Below are positions 45,069 to 56,784 of a DNA stretch of 64,000 bases, in pieces. Location of the stretch: NCBI GenBank assembly GCA_049325095.1, contig JBMOPO010000039.1, positions 10,418-74,417 on the forward strand. The letters run 5' to 3'. The stretch is from JAGPUQ01 sp049325095. Its GTDB lineage: Bacteria; Pseudomonadota; Gammaproteobacteria; Pseudomonadales; Porticoccaceae. Positions within the stretch are counted from its first letter, which is position 1. Each line of letters opens with the position of its first letter. Both the position numbers and the translations under genes were made by a program. The notes under the pieces were generated by a model, which was not told the DNA's origin, searched no databases, and saw only the letters and a list, made by a program, of their open reading frames with translations.

Positions 45069-46979
45069 CTACTTGCCTTCCACCGGCCCGCCGATGGGTG
45101 CGCTGCCCGTGCCCCGCACGGCCGCCTTGCTGTCGCGCTCGTAATCGCCGCCGTCGTGCCAATCCCGCGGCGGGCGCACCGGACGCCGCGCCATCAGGTC
45201 ATCGACCTGTTCTGAATCCAGCGTCTCGTACTCCATGAGCGCGACCTTCATCGCATGCAGGATATCGATGTTCTCCTCCAGCAGGCGCCTGGCGGTGGCG
45301 TAGCACTGGTCGATGATGCGGCGCACCTCCTCGTCGATCTGTTGCGAGGTGGCCCCGGAGAAGTTTCGCCCGCCGCCGAAGGGACTGGCCGCGCCCTCCT
45401 CCTCGCCGTACAGAATCGGACCCAGGCGCTCGCTCAACCCCCATTTGGTGACCATGGCGCGAACCAACTGGCTGGCCCGCTCGATGTCGTTGGAGGCGCC
45501 CGTGGTGACGCCGTCCGGCCCATGGATCAGCTCCTCGGCGATGCGCCCACCGAACAGGCTGCACACCATGCTGCTCAGCTTGCGCCGGCTCATGCTGTAC
45601 TGGTCCTCCTCGGGCAGGAACTGGGTGACGCCCAGGGCGCGCCCGCGGGGGATGATGGTCACCTTGTGCACCGGGTCGTGCTCGGGCATCAGCCGGCCGA
45701 CGATGGCGTGGCCCGCCTCATGGTAGGCGGTGTTGGCCTTCTCGTCCTCGGACATGACCATGGAGCGGCGCTCGGCGCCCATCATGATCTTGTCGCGCGC
45801 CTTCTCGAATTCCTCCATGGTCACCAGGCGCCGATTGGCGCGCGCGGCGAACAGCGCCGCCTCGTTGACCAGATTGGCGAGGTCGGCCCCGGAAAAGCCC
45901 GGCGTGCCCCGCGCGAGAATGCCCAAGTTGACCCGTTCGTCCAGCGGCACCTTGCGCACATGCACCTTGAGAATCTGTTCGCGGCCGCGGATATCGGGCA
46001 GGCCGACGAACACCTGGCGGTCGAAGCGGCCCGGGCGCAGCAGCGCCTTGTCGAGCACGTCCGGACGGTTGGAGGCGGCGATCACAATCACGCCTTCGTT
46101 GCCCTCGAAGCCGTCCATCTCCACCAGCAACTGGTTGAGAGTCTGCTCGCGCTCGTCGTTGCCGCCACCCCAGCCGCCGCCGCGGGCGCGGCCGACGGCG
46201 TCGATCTCGTCGATAAACACGATGCAGGGCGCCTGCTTCTTGGCCTGTTCGAACATGTCGCGTACCCGGGAGGCGCCGACCCCCACGAACATCTCCACGA
46301 AATCCGAACCGGAAATGGAAAAGAACGGCACCCGCGCCTCGCCGGCGATGGCCCGCGCCAGCAACGTCTTGCCGGTGCCCGGCGGACCGGACATCAGCAC
46401 GCCGCGCGGAATGCGGCCGCCCAGGCTCTGGAACTTGCCGGGATCGCGCAGGAATTCGACCAGCTCGCGCACGTCTTCCTTCGCCTCGTCGACTCCGGCC
46501 ACATCGGCGAAGGTGGTCTTGATCTGGTCCTCGCTGAGCAGCCGCGCCTTCGACTTGCCGAAGCTCATCGGGCCGGCGCGGCCACCCCCCATGCCGCCCT
46601 GCATCTGGCGCATGAAAAACATGAAGATCGCCACGATCAGCAGAATCGGGAAGGCGGCCAGGAACAGTTGCTGCCAGAACCCGGCCTTGTCGGGCTCGCG
46701 GCCCTCGACATTGACGTTGTTGTTGAGCAGATCGCCCATCAGGCCGCTGTCATAGATGTCCGGTCGGACGGTGCGGAAGCGGGCGCCGTTGTGGCGCTCG
46801 CCCTCGATCTCCAGCCCGTCGATGACCACGCTGCGCACGGCGCCGCTCTGCACTTCGTCGACGAAATTGGTATAGGTGATGGTCTCGGGAACCGGCCCAC
46901 CCTTGAAATTCTGGAAAATCGACAGCAGCACCGCGGCGATGATCAGCCACAGGATGAGGTTTTTGGCCATTTCGTTCAC
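45069..46979 (-). CDS. ftsH: ATP-dependent zinc metalloprotease FtsH
   Basis: Membrane-anchored AAA+ protease for damaged membrane proteins, sigma-32 and LpxC. Two N-terminal membrane segments, Walker A GPPGTGKT, Walker B FIDEID, second region of homology LRPGRFDRQV and zinc site HEAGH. 636 residues from GTG 46979 (GAGG 8 nt upstream); homologues suggest the ATG at 46970 (MAKNLILWLIIAAVLL) as the alternative. Confidence 0.98.
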   Translation of the reverse strand: MNEMAKNLILWLIIAAVLLSIFQNFKGGPVPETITYTNFVDEVQSGAVRSVVIDGLEIEGERHNGARFRTVRPDIYDSGLMGDLLNNNVNVEGREPDKAGFWQQLFLAAFPILLIVAIFMFFMRQMQGGMGGGRAGPMSFGKSKARLLSEDQIKTTFADVAGVDEAKEDVRELVEFLRDPGKFQSLGGRIPRGVLMSGPPGTGKTLLARAIAGEARVPFFSISGSDFVEMFVGVGASRVRDMFEQAKKQAPCIVFIDEIDAVGRARGGGWGGGNDEREQTLNQLLVEMDGFEGNEGVIVIAASNRPDVLDKALLRPGRFDRQVFVGLPDIRGREQILKVHVRKVPLDERVNLGILARGTPGFSGADLANLVNEAALFAARANRRLVTMEEFEKARDKIMMGAERRSMVMSEDEKANTAYHEAGHAIVGRLMPEHDPVHKVTIIPRGRALGVTQFLPEEDQYSMSRRKLSSMVCSLFGGRIAEELIHGPDGVTTGASNDIERASQLVRAMVTKWGLSERLGPILYGEEEGAASPFGGGRNFSGATSQQIDEEVRRIIDQCYATARRLLEENIDILHAMKVALMEYETLDSEQVDDLMARRPVRPPRDWHDGGDYERDSKAAVRGTGSAPIGGPVEGK

Positions 46980-47061
46980 TGCATCGTCCTCGCAATCCGA
47001 CGCGGTCCCGCCCCGCGGGAATCGGCGCCTTCATAACGACCGGGTCCCGATTATAGACCCT

Positions 47062-47706
47062 TCAGGCCGAGCCGGCCGAGGTGCTCCGGCATCCGCTGGC
47101 GACCCAGTAGACCTCGCGGGATTCGGCCCGCGAGGCCTCCGGCTTGCATACCCGAACCCGGTCGAAACGCCGGCGGGCGGCGCTCAGCAGGGCGTCGGAG
47201 CCCTCGCCCTGAAATACCTTGGCGACGCAAGTGCCGCCGGGCTTCAGGAATTCGGCGGCGAAATCCAGCGCCAACTCCACCAGGTACAGGGCGCGCGGCT
47301 GGTCCACGCCGCGCATCCCACTGATATTGGGGGCCAGGTCGGAGATTACAACGTCCACCCCGCCGCCGCCGATGGCGCGGCGCAGCTCGGCCAGCACCTC
47401 GGCCGCGGTGAAATCGCCCTGCACGAACTCCACACCGGCCAGGGGCTCCATGGGCAGCAGGTCGCAGGCCCAGATCCGGCCGCCACTGCCGATCCGCGCG
47501 GCGGCGACCTGCGACCAGCCGCCGGGCGCAGCGCCCAGATCGACCACCGACTGACCGGGCCGGAACAGCCGGTAGCGGCGGTCCAGTTCGAGCAACTTGA
47601 AGCTGGCCCGGGAGCGATACCCCTCCCGCCGCGCCGCCAGCACATGGGGATCGGCGTGGTGGCGCTGCAACCAGCGCCGGCTGCCGCCTTTGCGCGACTT
47701 GGCCAT
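47062..47706 (-). CDS. rlmE: 23S rRNA (uridine-2552-2'-O)-methyltransferase
   Basis: RlmE/FtsJ, which methylates U2552 of 23S rRNA. 214 residues: the Lys of RASFKLLELDRRYRL, SAM loop VDLGAAPGGWSQVAA, catalytic Asp in VVISDLAPNISG, Lys in TCVAKVFQGEG. Upstream of ftsH by 82 bp, divergent from yhbY. Confidence 0.97.
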   Translation of the reverse strand: MAKSRKGGSRRWLQRHHADPHVLAARREGYRSRASFKLLELDRRYRLFRPGQSVVDLGAAPGGWSQVAAARIGSGGRIWACDLLPMEPLAGVEFVQGDFTAAEVLAELRRAIGGGGVDVVISDLAPNISGMRGVDQPRALYLVELALDFAAEFLKPGGTCVAKVFQGEGSDALLSAARRRFDRVRVCKPEASRAESREVYWVASGCRSTSAGSA

Positions 47707-47750
47707 GAATGCGCCTGCTACAATCGCCGGCCGATCATCGGATGTGCCAC

Positions 47751-48083
47751 ATGAACCTCGACCACGACACCAGAAAACTGCTGCGCCGCATCGGTCACGC
47801 GCTGAACCCGGTGGTGACCCTGGGAGAGAAGGGGCTCACCGCGGCGGTGGCCGGTGAACTGGAACGGGCCCTCTGCGCACACGAATTGATCAAGGTCCGC
47901 GTGACCGGCGCGGATCGGGAGCGGCGCCGGGCGCTGATCGGGGAGCTGCTGGCCACCACCGGGGCCGAACAGGTCCAGGCGATCGGCCATGTGGTGCTGC
48001 TGTTGCGCAGGGCCGCGCGGCCGGACCCGCGGCTCTCCAACCTGTTGCGCCATGGCGGCGGCGCCCGGCATCCGCCCGCTTGA
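47751..48083 (+). CDS. yhbY: Ribosome assembly RNA-binding protein YhbY
   Basis: CRM-domain protein linked to 50S assembly. 110 residues: RKLLRRIGHALNPVVTLGEKGLT, HELIKVRVTGADRERR, then a QAIGHVVLLLRR ending. A short tail (DPRLSNLLRHGGGARHPPA) extends past the domain. ATG at 47751 fits homologues. Divergent from rlmE with only 44 bp between the starts. Confidence 0.94.
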   Translation: MNLDHDTRKLLRRIGHALNPVVTLGEKGLTAAVAGELERALCAHELIKVRVTGADRERRRALIGELLATTGAEQVQAIGHVVLLLRRAARPDPRLSNLLRHGGGARHPPA

Positions 48084-48122
48084 CCGCCGACCGGGCCCGC
48101 GGCGCACCTGCGGCAGAAGAAT

Positions 48123-48926
48123 TCAGCCGCCCCTGGCCGAGGGAAACCGGGCGGGGCGCTTCTCCTTGACCGCGGCGACCCCTTCGGCGGCATCCGGGCT
48201 CAGGAAGCACTGCATCTCCATGCGCAGCGAGTTCTCGAAGATCGGCGCCGCCTGCTTGATCCAGCCGTTGAGGGTGCTCTTGGTGCCGCGGATCGCCTGC
48301 TGGGCACCGGCGGCCAGCTGATCGGCCACCGCCAATGCCCGCGGCAATACTTCGTCCTGGGGGCAGCAGAGACTCACCAGTCCGATCCGCTCGGCCTCCC
48401 GGCCGTCGATGAACTCGGCGGTCATCAGGTAGTACTTGGCCTTGGCCATGCCGCACAGGATCGGCCAGACGATGGCGGCATGGTCGCCGGCACCGACGCC
48501 GAGCTTGACGTGGCCGTCGGTGATTCGGGCCGTCTCCGACATGATGCTGATGTCGGCCATGATGGCGACCGCCAGGCCGGCGCCCACCGCGACCCCGTTG
48601 ATGGCGGAGATGATCGGCTTCTCCAGATCCAGCATGCGGTAGACGATGTCCGCCGCCTCCTTCTGGATCTGCTGGACCCGGTCGGCCTGGCCGACCACGC
48701 CCTCGATCCAGGTCAGGTCACCGCCGGCGGAAAACGCCTTGCCCGCCCCGGTCACCACCACCACGTTGGTCTCGTCGTCGCGGGCCACCGTGTCCCAGAT
48801 CTGGGTCAGCTCCCAGTGCAGGCGGCCATTGGTGGCATTCATCACTTCGGGCCGGTTGATGGTGATGATGAGCACGCCGTTGGGCCTGTGCTCGAACAGC
48901 AGGTGCTGATAGTCGGCGTAGTTCAT
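48123..48926 (-). CDS. Enoyl-CoA hydratase/isomerase family protein
   Basis: A 267-residue crotonase-fold protein different from that at 16.4 kb. GVLIITINRPEVMNATNGRL, AGKAFSAGGDLTWIEG (oxyanion hole) and ISAINGVAVGAGLAVAIM are present; the position of the usual second Glu reads KLGVGAGDHAAIVWP, so activity may not be simple hydration. It forms a pair with the CMD-like gene, inserted between greA and yhbY. Confidence 0.85.
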   Translation of the reverse strand: MNYADYQHLLFEHRPNGVLIITINRPEVMNATNGRLHWELTQIWDTVARDDETNVVVVTGAGKAFSAGGDLTWIEGVVGQADRVQQIQKEAADIVYRMLDLEKPIISAINGVAVGAGLAVAIMADISIMSETARITDGHVKLGVGAGDHAAIVWPILCGMAKAKYYLMTAEFIDGREAERIGLVSLCCPQDEVLPRALAVADQLAAGAQQAIRGTKSTLNGWIKQAAPIFENSLRMEMQCFLSPDAAEGVAAVKEKRPARFPSARGG

Positions 48927-48971
48927 GCTTCCTCCGTCGGGTATTTCAGATGCATGGATGGCAATCGGGGG

Positions 48972-49544
48972 TCAGTCCTGGAAGCGGCACAGTTCGGGAT
49001 CCAGGGTCATGCCGGAATCGAGCTGCACGCCGCAGGTATTGAGCGCCATGGACACCAGGTTGTACTGCCCCACGGTGAACACGATGTCGAGCAGCTGTTC
49101 GGTGGAATAGAAGCGCGCCAGCCCCTGCCAGGTCGGGTCGCTGATGAAGGCATCGGCGTGCAGTTCATCGGTGGCGCGCAGCAGCAGGCGCTCGGCCTGG
49201 GTCCAGCCCTCGGCTTCGGCACCGGCCTTGATGCGCTCGATTTCCTCGCGGCTGAGATCGCATTCCAGGCCGATCAGCACGTGCTGGCCCCACTCGTAAC
49301 CGGACTTGCACAGCCAGCCGATGCGCAGGATGAGGATTTCCCGATCGCGCAGGCTCAGCGTCGACTTGCCCATGATGTGATTGGCGAACACCAGCCAGCG
49401 CTTGCCCAGCCGGGGGTGGTTGGCGAGCGTCTTGAAGATGTTGAGGATGCGGCCGTTGACGCGCAGCCCGCCGAAGATCTCGCGCTGCTCGTCGGTCCAT
49501 CGATCCGGTTCCAGCGGGGGAACCCTGGGAGTTTTCAAACGCAT
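48972..49544 (-). CDS. Carboxymuconolactone decarboxylase/AhpD-like protein
   Basis: A 190-residue helical protein of the CMD family: REILILRIGWLCKSGYEWGQHVLIGL is the core segment, here with one Cys and a Tyr-Glu-Trp instead of the CxxC of AhpD, so peroxidase-disulfide chemistry is unlikely. Members of this subgroup have unknown function. 45 bp before the enoyl-CoA hydratase on the same strand. Confidence 0.82.
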   Translation of the reverse strand: MRLKTPRVPPLEPDRWTDEQREIFGGLRVNGRILNIFKTLANHPRLGKRWLVFANHIMGKSTLSLRDREILILRIGWLCKSGYEWGQHVLIGLECDLSREEIERIKAGAEAEGWTQAERLLLRATDELHADAFISDPTWQGLARFYSTEQLLDIVFTVGQYNLVSMALNTCGVQLDSGMTLDPELCRFQD

Positions 49545-49595
49545 GCGGCAATCCTCTGGAGATGGTTGTTGGCCTGGGCCGGGCGCCGCCCGGCT

Positions 49596-50068
49596 TCAGA
49601 TGTAGGCCACCCGGTCGATTTCGTAGTCCACCGCGCCGGACGGCGTCTGTACGCTGACCTCGTCCCCCTCGCGCTTGCCGATCAGGGCGCGGGCGATGGG
49701 CGACTGATAGGAGATCTTGCCCGATTTCACGTCGGCCTCGTCATCGCCGACGATCTGGTAGACCCGGGTCTCCTCGGTGTCGAGATTGATCAGGGTCACC
49801 GTGGCCCCGAAGATCACCTTGTCGTCCCTGGGCAGGGAGGCGACATCGATCACCTGGGCGCAGCTCAGCTTGGCCTCGATCTCCTGGATTCTGCCCTCGA
49901 TGAAGCTCTGCTGCTCGCGGGCGGCGTGATATTCGGCGTTTTCCTTGAGATCGCCGTGGGCGCGCGCCTCGGCGATGGCGTTGACGATGCGCGGCCGCTC
50001 GACCCGCTTGAGCTGGTCGAGTTCGGCGCGCAACCGCTCGGCGCCGGCCGCGGTCATGGGCACCTTGT

Positions 50069-50072
<4 letters not shown>
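49596..50072 (-). CDS. greA: Transcription elongation factor GreA
   Basis: Stimulates RNA cleavage by backtracked RNA polymerase. 158 residues, as in E. coli; PMTAAGAERLRAELDQLK, ARAHGDLKENAEYHAAREQQ and FGATVTLINLDTEET. The GTG at 50072 fits the E. coli N-terminus (four residues before PMT) and overlaps the carB stop (GTGA), so greA is coupled to carB. An internal ATG at 50057 is an alternative. Confidence 0.96.
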
Positions 50073-53290
<3,218 letters not shown>

Positions 53291-53310
53291 GCAACTCCCG
53301 GTAGGGGCGG

Positions 53311-54459
53311 TCAGCCGGCCCGGTGCCGGGCCATGAGGTCGATGAAACGGTCGAACAGGGGCGCCAGGTCGTGGGGCCCCGGACTGGCCTCCGGGTGGCC
53401 CTGGAACCCGAATGCCGGACAGTCGGTGCGCTCGATGCCCTGCAGGGATCCGTCGAACAGCGAGCGGTGGGTGGCGCGCAGATTGCCCGGCAGGCTGGCC
53501 TCGTCCACCGCAAAGCCGTGGTTCTGGCTGCTGATCAGGACCACCCCCGTAGCCAGGTCCTGGACCGGGTGATTGGCGCCATGGTGGCCGAACTTCATCT
53601 TCACCGTGCGCGCCCCGGAGGCCAGGCCCAGCAACTGATGGCCCAGGCAGATGCCGAACACCGGGATCCGCGCGGCGAGGATCTGCCGGATCGCGGCGAT
53701 GGCGTAGTCGCAGGGCTCCGGATCCCCCGGACCGTTGGAGAGCAGCACACCATCCGGCCACAGCGCCAGCACGGCCTCGGCCGGCGTGGTGGCGGGCACC
53801 ACCTCCAGCTCACAGCCGCGCTCGGCGAGCATACGGAGGATGTTGCGCTTGACCCCGAAATCATAGGCCACCACCCGGTAGCTGGCGGGCACCGCCGCCG
53901 CACGGTAGCCCTGGCCCCGGCGCCAGCAGCCCGAACTCCAGCGGTAGGGCGCGCGCACCGAGACCTCGCGGGCCAGATCCAGGCCCTGCAGACCGCCGAA
54001 GGCCTGCGCCGCCGCCAGCGCCCGCCCGGCATCGAGGTCGCCGACCATCAGACAGCCGTTCTGGGCACCGGCCTCGCGCAGCCGCCGGGTCAGCCGGCGG
54101 GTGTCGATATCGGCGATGCCCGCGACCCCCTTGCGCCGCAAATAGGCATCCAGGCTCTCCTGGGAGCGGTAGTTGCTGGCCAGCGGCGGCAGATCGCGAA
54201 TCACCAGCCCGGCGGCCCAGATCGCGTCCGACTCCTCATCCTCGGCATTGACCCCCACATTGCCGATGTGCGGGTAGGTCAGAGTCACGATCTGACGGGC
54301 ATAGGACGGGTCGGTGAGAATTTCCTGATATCCGGTCAGGGCGGTGTTGAACACCACCTCCCCGACCCTGAGGCCCTCGGCGCCGATCCCGGTACCGCGA
54401 AACTCCGTGCCGTCGGCGAGCACCAGGAGCGCGGGGGGACGACGGGACGGGCTGCTCAA
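53311..54459 (-). CDS. carA: Carbamoyl-phosphate synthase small subunit
   Basis: Glutamine amidotransferase that feeds ammonia to CarB. 382 residues, same as E. coli, from a TTG at 54459 with GGAG 6 nt upstream; no ATG fits. Catalytic Cys271 (PVFGICLGHQLLGLASGA), and the His/Glu pair in GFQGHPEASPGP. Preceded by a terminator-like hairpin and a short leader frame ending at the TTG. Confidence 0.97.
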   Translation of the reverse strand: MSSPSRRPPALLVLADGTEFRGTGIGAEGLRVGEVVFNTALTGYQEILTDPSYARQIVTLTYPHIGNVGVNAEDEESDAIWAAGLVIRDLPPLASNYRSQESLDAYLRRKGVAGIADIDTRRLTRRLREAGAQNGCLMVGDLDAGRALAAAQAFGGLQGLDLAREVSVRAPYRWSSGCWRRGQGYRAAAVPASYRVVAYDFGVKRNILRMLAERGCELEVVPATTPAEAVLALWPDGVLLSNGPGDPEPCDYAIAAIRQILAARIPVFGICLGHQLLGLASGARTVKMKFGHHGANHPVQDLATGVVLISSQNHGFAVDEASLPGNLRATHRSLFDGSLQGIERTDCPAFGFQGHPEASPGPHDLAPLFDRFIDLMARHRAG

Positions 54460-54551
54460 GTGCTTCTCCGCTGGCTGATGGACCGGGGTCGGCGGAGCGG
54501 CCGAACCGCCAAATTCGGGCTGCAAAAAAGCGAGATGAAGGCCAACTTCAT
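54456..54551 (-). CDS. Possible 31-codon leader frame upstream of carA
   Basis: Begins MKLAFISLFCSPNLAVRPLR and its TGA overlaps the carA TTG (TTGA). Its ATG is inside the 5' arm of the terminator-like hairpin, so ribosome loading would compete with hairpin formation. The ribosome site is weak (AAGGG 13 nt upstream). Whether it is translated is unknown. Confidence 0.3.
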   Translation of the reverse strand: MKLAFISLFCSPNLAVRPLRRPRSISQRRST

Positions 54552-54558
54552 CTCGCTT
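54524..54558 (-). terminator. Terminator/attenuator hairpin before carA
   Basis: On the minus strand a 13-bp perfect stem AAGCGAGATGAAG/CTTCATCTCGCTT with loop TTGGC runs into six T residues, 65 nt before the carA start. It may end upstream transcripts or act as an attenuator of carAB. Confidence 0.75.
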
Positions 54559-54616
54559 CGCGAACCCTTCGAGGCTGCCGGCTGCCGTTCCCCGATCAGC
54601 TGATGCTCGGGCGCGA

Positions 54617-54646
54617 ATTCTAGGCCATGGGCGGGGTGCACGTCCA
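54617..54646 (-). promoter_or_regulatory. Candidate carAB promoter
   Basis: Minus-strand TGGACG (54646-54641), 18-nt spacer, TAGAAT (54622-54617). It would start a transcript upstream of the hairpin, in line with attenuation; moderate match only. Confidence 0.4.
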
Positions 54647-54650
54647 GCCT

Positions 54651-54684
54651 GAGCCTCTTCCAACGACACCTGAGCCTGAACGGG
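54651..54684. repeat. Short dispersed repeat, copy 1
   Basis: GAGCCTCTTCCAA, GACACC, GAG and CTGAACGG occur in the same order as at 55935-55969, with two extra bases in the other copy; about 30 of 36 positions agree by eye. Confidence 0.5.
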
Positions 54685-54965
54685 TGGCGTGATGCCAACG
54701 CGAACCGAGCCTGCAGGCGGTTGGCGTTGAGGGCCATCGGCGGACGACATCCCGCGCAAGACCGGGGGCTCCGCTCACTGGAGCAGATCCGCGCCTTTGT
54801 CGAAGGCGTCCGGCCCCTCGGTTTCGAGGTTCCGGCCCGCGCGGCGGCCCGTGACCGGCAGGCCACACCGGCTCGCCCATGACCTCGGACCCGCCGCCGG
54901 CGGCGATGCGCATCGCGCCCGCGGCCCGGCGGACTATCGGCCCCGACCCGGCGGAGCGGCGCTCG

Positions 54966-55613
54966 CTAGCCGACGTAGGCGGCGATCGCCCAGAAGTGCA
55001 GGCCCGCGCCCACCATCACCAGCACATGGAACAGCTCATGGTATCCGAACAGGCGGGGACACAGCCGGGGACGATGGGAGGCGAACACGATGGTCCCCAG
55101 CACGTAGGCGGCGCCACCGCCGAGGAGGAGGGCCACGGCGCCCCAGCCGAGGCGCTGCAGGATGAACGGCAGCCACAGCGCGACCGAGAATCCCATCACC
55201 ATTTGCAGCGTGACGGACAGCCATGTCCGGGGCTGGGCAAACAGGAACTTGAGCGCAATGCCGACCAGGGCGATCCCCCACACCAGTCCCAGGCCGATCG
55301 CCAGCCTGACGCCGTCCAGGGTCGCCACGGCCACCGGGGTGAACGTCCCGGCCACCACCGTGAAGATCAGCGCGTGGTCGACCCGCTGCATCCGGTTCTT
55401 CCACCGGCTGCTCCACGGCACGGAGTGGTAGAGGGCCGACACCGTGAACATCGCCACCAGAGCGACGCCGAATACGGCGACCGCGGCGAGGATGTCGGCC
55501 TGTCCCCGGGACTGGACGAGCACCACCAGCCCGGCGGCCGCCCCCAGCGCAGCGCATCCGTGCAAAATTCCCCGCAGTGGGTTCTGCATCTTTCCCCAGG
55601 TCAGACGATCCAT
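54966..55613 (-). CDS. Hemolysin III/PAQR family membrane protein
   Basis: A 215-residue protein with seven predicted membrane segments. The PAQR pattern is visible: HGCAALGAAAG, SALYHSVPW, RVDHALIFTVVAGTFTPV and FGYHELFHVLVMVGAGLHF, where the His residues would bind zinc. The ATG at 55613 is preferred over upstream starts in low-complexity sequence. Inserted between dapB and carA. Confidence 0.87.
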   Translation of the reverse strand: MDRLTWGKMQNPLRGILHGCAALGAAAGLVVLVQSRGQADILAAVAVFGVALVAMFTVSALYHSVPWSSRWKNRMQRVDHALIFTVVAGTFTPVAVATLDGVRLAIGLGLVWGIALVGIALKFLFAQPRTWLSVTLQMVMGFSVALWLPFILQRLGWGAVALLLGGGAAYVLGTIVFASHRPRLCPRLFGYHELFHVLVMVGAGLHFWAIAAYVG

Positions 55614-55972
55614 GGCAGCAGCCTGCGCAGTTCGTTGAACATCTCGCCCGCCCTCGCCGGCCGAAGCGGCGCTCCCGGCGGCTGAAGTCGCAAATGGCGC
55701 GCAGGACCTGGGTCCGGCGGAAGGCGGGCCGGCGGAGGTCTGCGAACCAGCGCGATCTCGGCATGGGCGGACTGCCACAGCGGAAACCCCGACCGCCGGG
55801 ACTCACCCGGGGTATGGATCAAAGGGCCGGGGTCGGATAGGTCGGCCGCGTACGGGTTGGGGGCCCGGGCCCCGGCACCGACGCGGGCGGTGCTTGCGGC
55901 CAGTATAAACCCGCTGCTCGCCGGCTCGCGGCGGGAGCCGCTTCCAAAAGGACACCAGAGTCTGAACGGAGG
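55614..55972. other. Non-coding region between HlyIII and the alpha/beta hydrolase
   Basis: 359 bp without a credible gene; the reading frames are Pro/Arg-rich and unsupported. One copy of a short dispersed repeat lies at 55935-55969. Confidence 0.6.
55935..55969. repeat. Short dispersed repeat, copy 2
   Basis: GAGCCGCTTCCAA, GGACACC, GAG, CTGAACGG; partner of 54651-54684, 1.3 kb away. Confidence 0.5.
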
Positions 55973-56764
55973 TCAGGCGTCTCCGCCCGCCGCCCGGATC
56001 TCCGCCACCGCGGCCGCGACCCGGGCGGCGACGCCCTCCAGGTCGTGCCAGTGGGGATGATGTCGCCAATCGGCCACCACCTCGATGGCGCGCCATCGGG
56101 GGGCCACCGCGCGCTCGATCAGGTCCAGGTTGGGGCGGTAGCCGTATTCATCCCGGGCGCCGACCAGCACCCGCACCGGGCGGTCGATGGTGCCCAGCAG
56201 GGCCTCGTAGCGGGCTTCCATGGCCGCGTCCTCGGTCTCCGCGATCCAGCCTTCGAACAGCGCCTCGGTATTGCCGCCATGGTATCTGGCCAGGCTGTCG
56301 CGCAACTTGCCGGATTCCCAGGCGGCGATCGCGCGCTGCAGGCCCTCGCGCGCCGCCGCGTGCATCACCAGCTGCGGGGCGATGGCCACCGCACCGCACA
56401 CCACCCGCGGGTGCAACGCGGTACCCAACAGGGCCAGGCAGCCGCCGTAGCTGTGGCCGACCAGGATGGCGCGGTCGACCCCGGCGCCGGCCAAGACTTC
56501 TCCCAGGGTGGGGCCGGCCTCGTTGAGGCGGTGTTCGGGAAGCTTGGGCAGGGTCAGGCGATCGGAACCCCCGTGACCCCAGCGCTCGTAGATCAACGCC
56601 GCCAGGCCGGTGGCCGCCACCACCGCCTCGGGCAGGCCGCGCCACAGGGCGATACAGTCGAGCCCGCCGTGGAGAAAGACCAGGGTCGGCTGGCCGGGAA
56701 TCACTGCGCCGAGCCGGCGCGCATTGAGGCGCTGGCCGCCGGCGACCAGCGTGAAATCTTCCAC
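55973..56764 (-). CDS. Alpha/beta-fold hydrolase
   Basis: About 263 residues. LVFLHGGLDCIALW (oxyanion loop), nucleophile Ser105 in VGHSYGG, Asp in LVGARDEYGY and a C-terminal HPHWHDLEG supplying His. Substrate unknown. GTG at 56764 is preceded by AGGAGG with a 5-nt gap; a second GTG at 56779 lies upstream. 20 bp after dapB, so co-transcribed. Confidence 0.82.
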   Translation of the reverse strand: MEDFTLVAGGQRLNARRLGAVIPGQPTLVFLHGGLDCIALWRGLPEAVVAATGLAALIYERWGHGGSDRLTLPKLPEHRLNEAGPTLGEVLAGAGVDRAILVGHSYGGCLALLGTALHPRVVCGAVAIAPQLVMHAAAREGLQRAIAAWESGKLRDSLARYHGGNTEALFEGWIAETEDAAMEARYEALLGTIDRPVRVLVGARDEYGYRPNLDLIERAVAPRWRAIEVVADWRHHPHWHDLEGVAARVAAAVAEIRAAGGDA

Positions 56765-56784
56765 CCGCACCTCCTGCACCAGAC

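Larger units (their letters stand above)
54460..54965. other. Non-coding region upstream of carA
   Basis: About 500 bp with no convincing complete gene: carA leader at the left end, one copy of a short dispersed repeat at 54651-54684, and GC-rich unassigned sequence up to the HlyIII stop. Confidence 0.6.

Noticed and set aside
55601..56096. Small frames in the HlyIII-hydrolase gap
   Set aside because: Pro/Arg-rich translations in several frames at once, which is typical of non-coding high-GC DNA.
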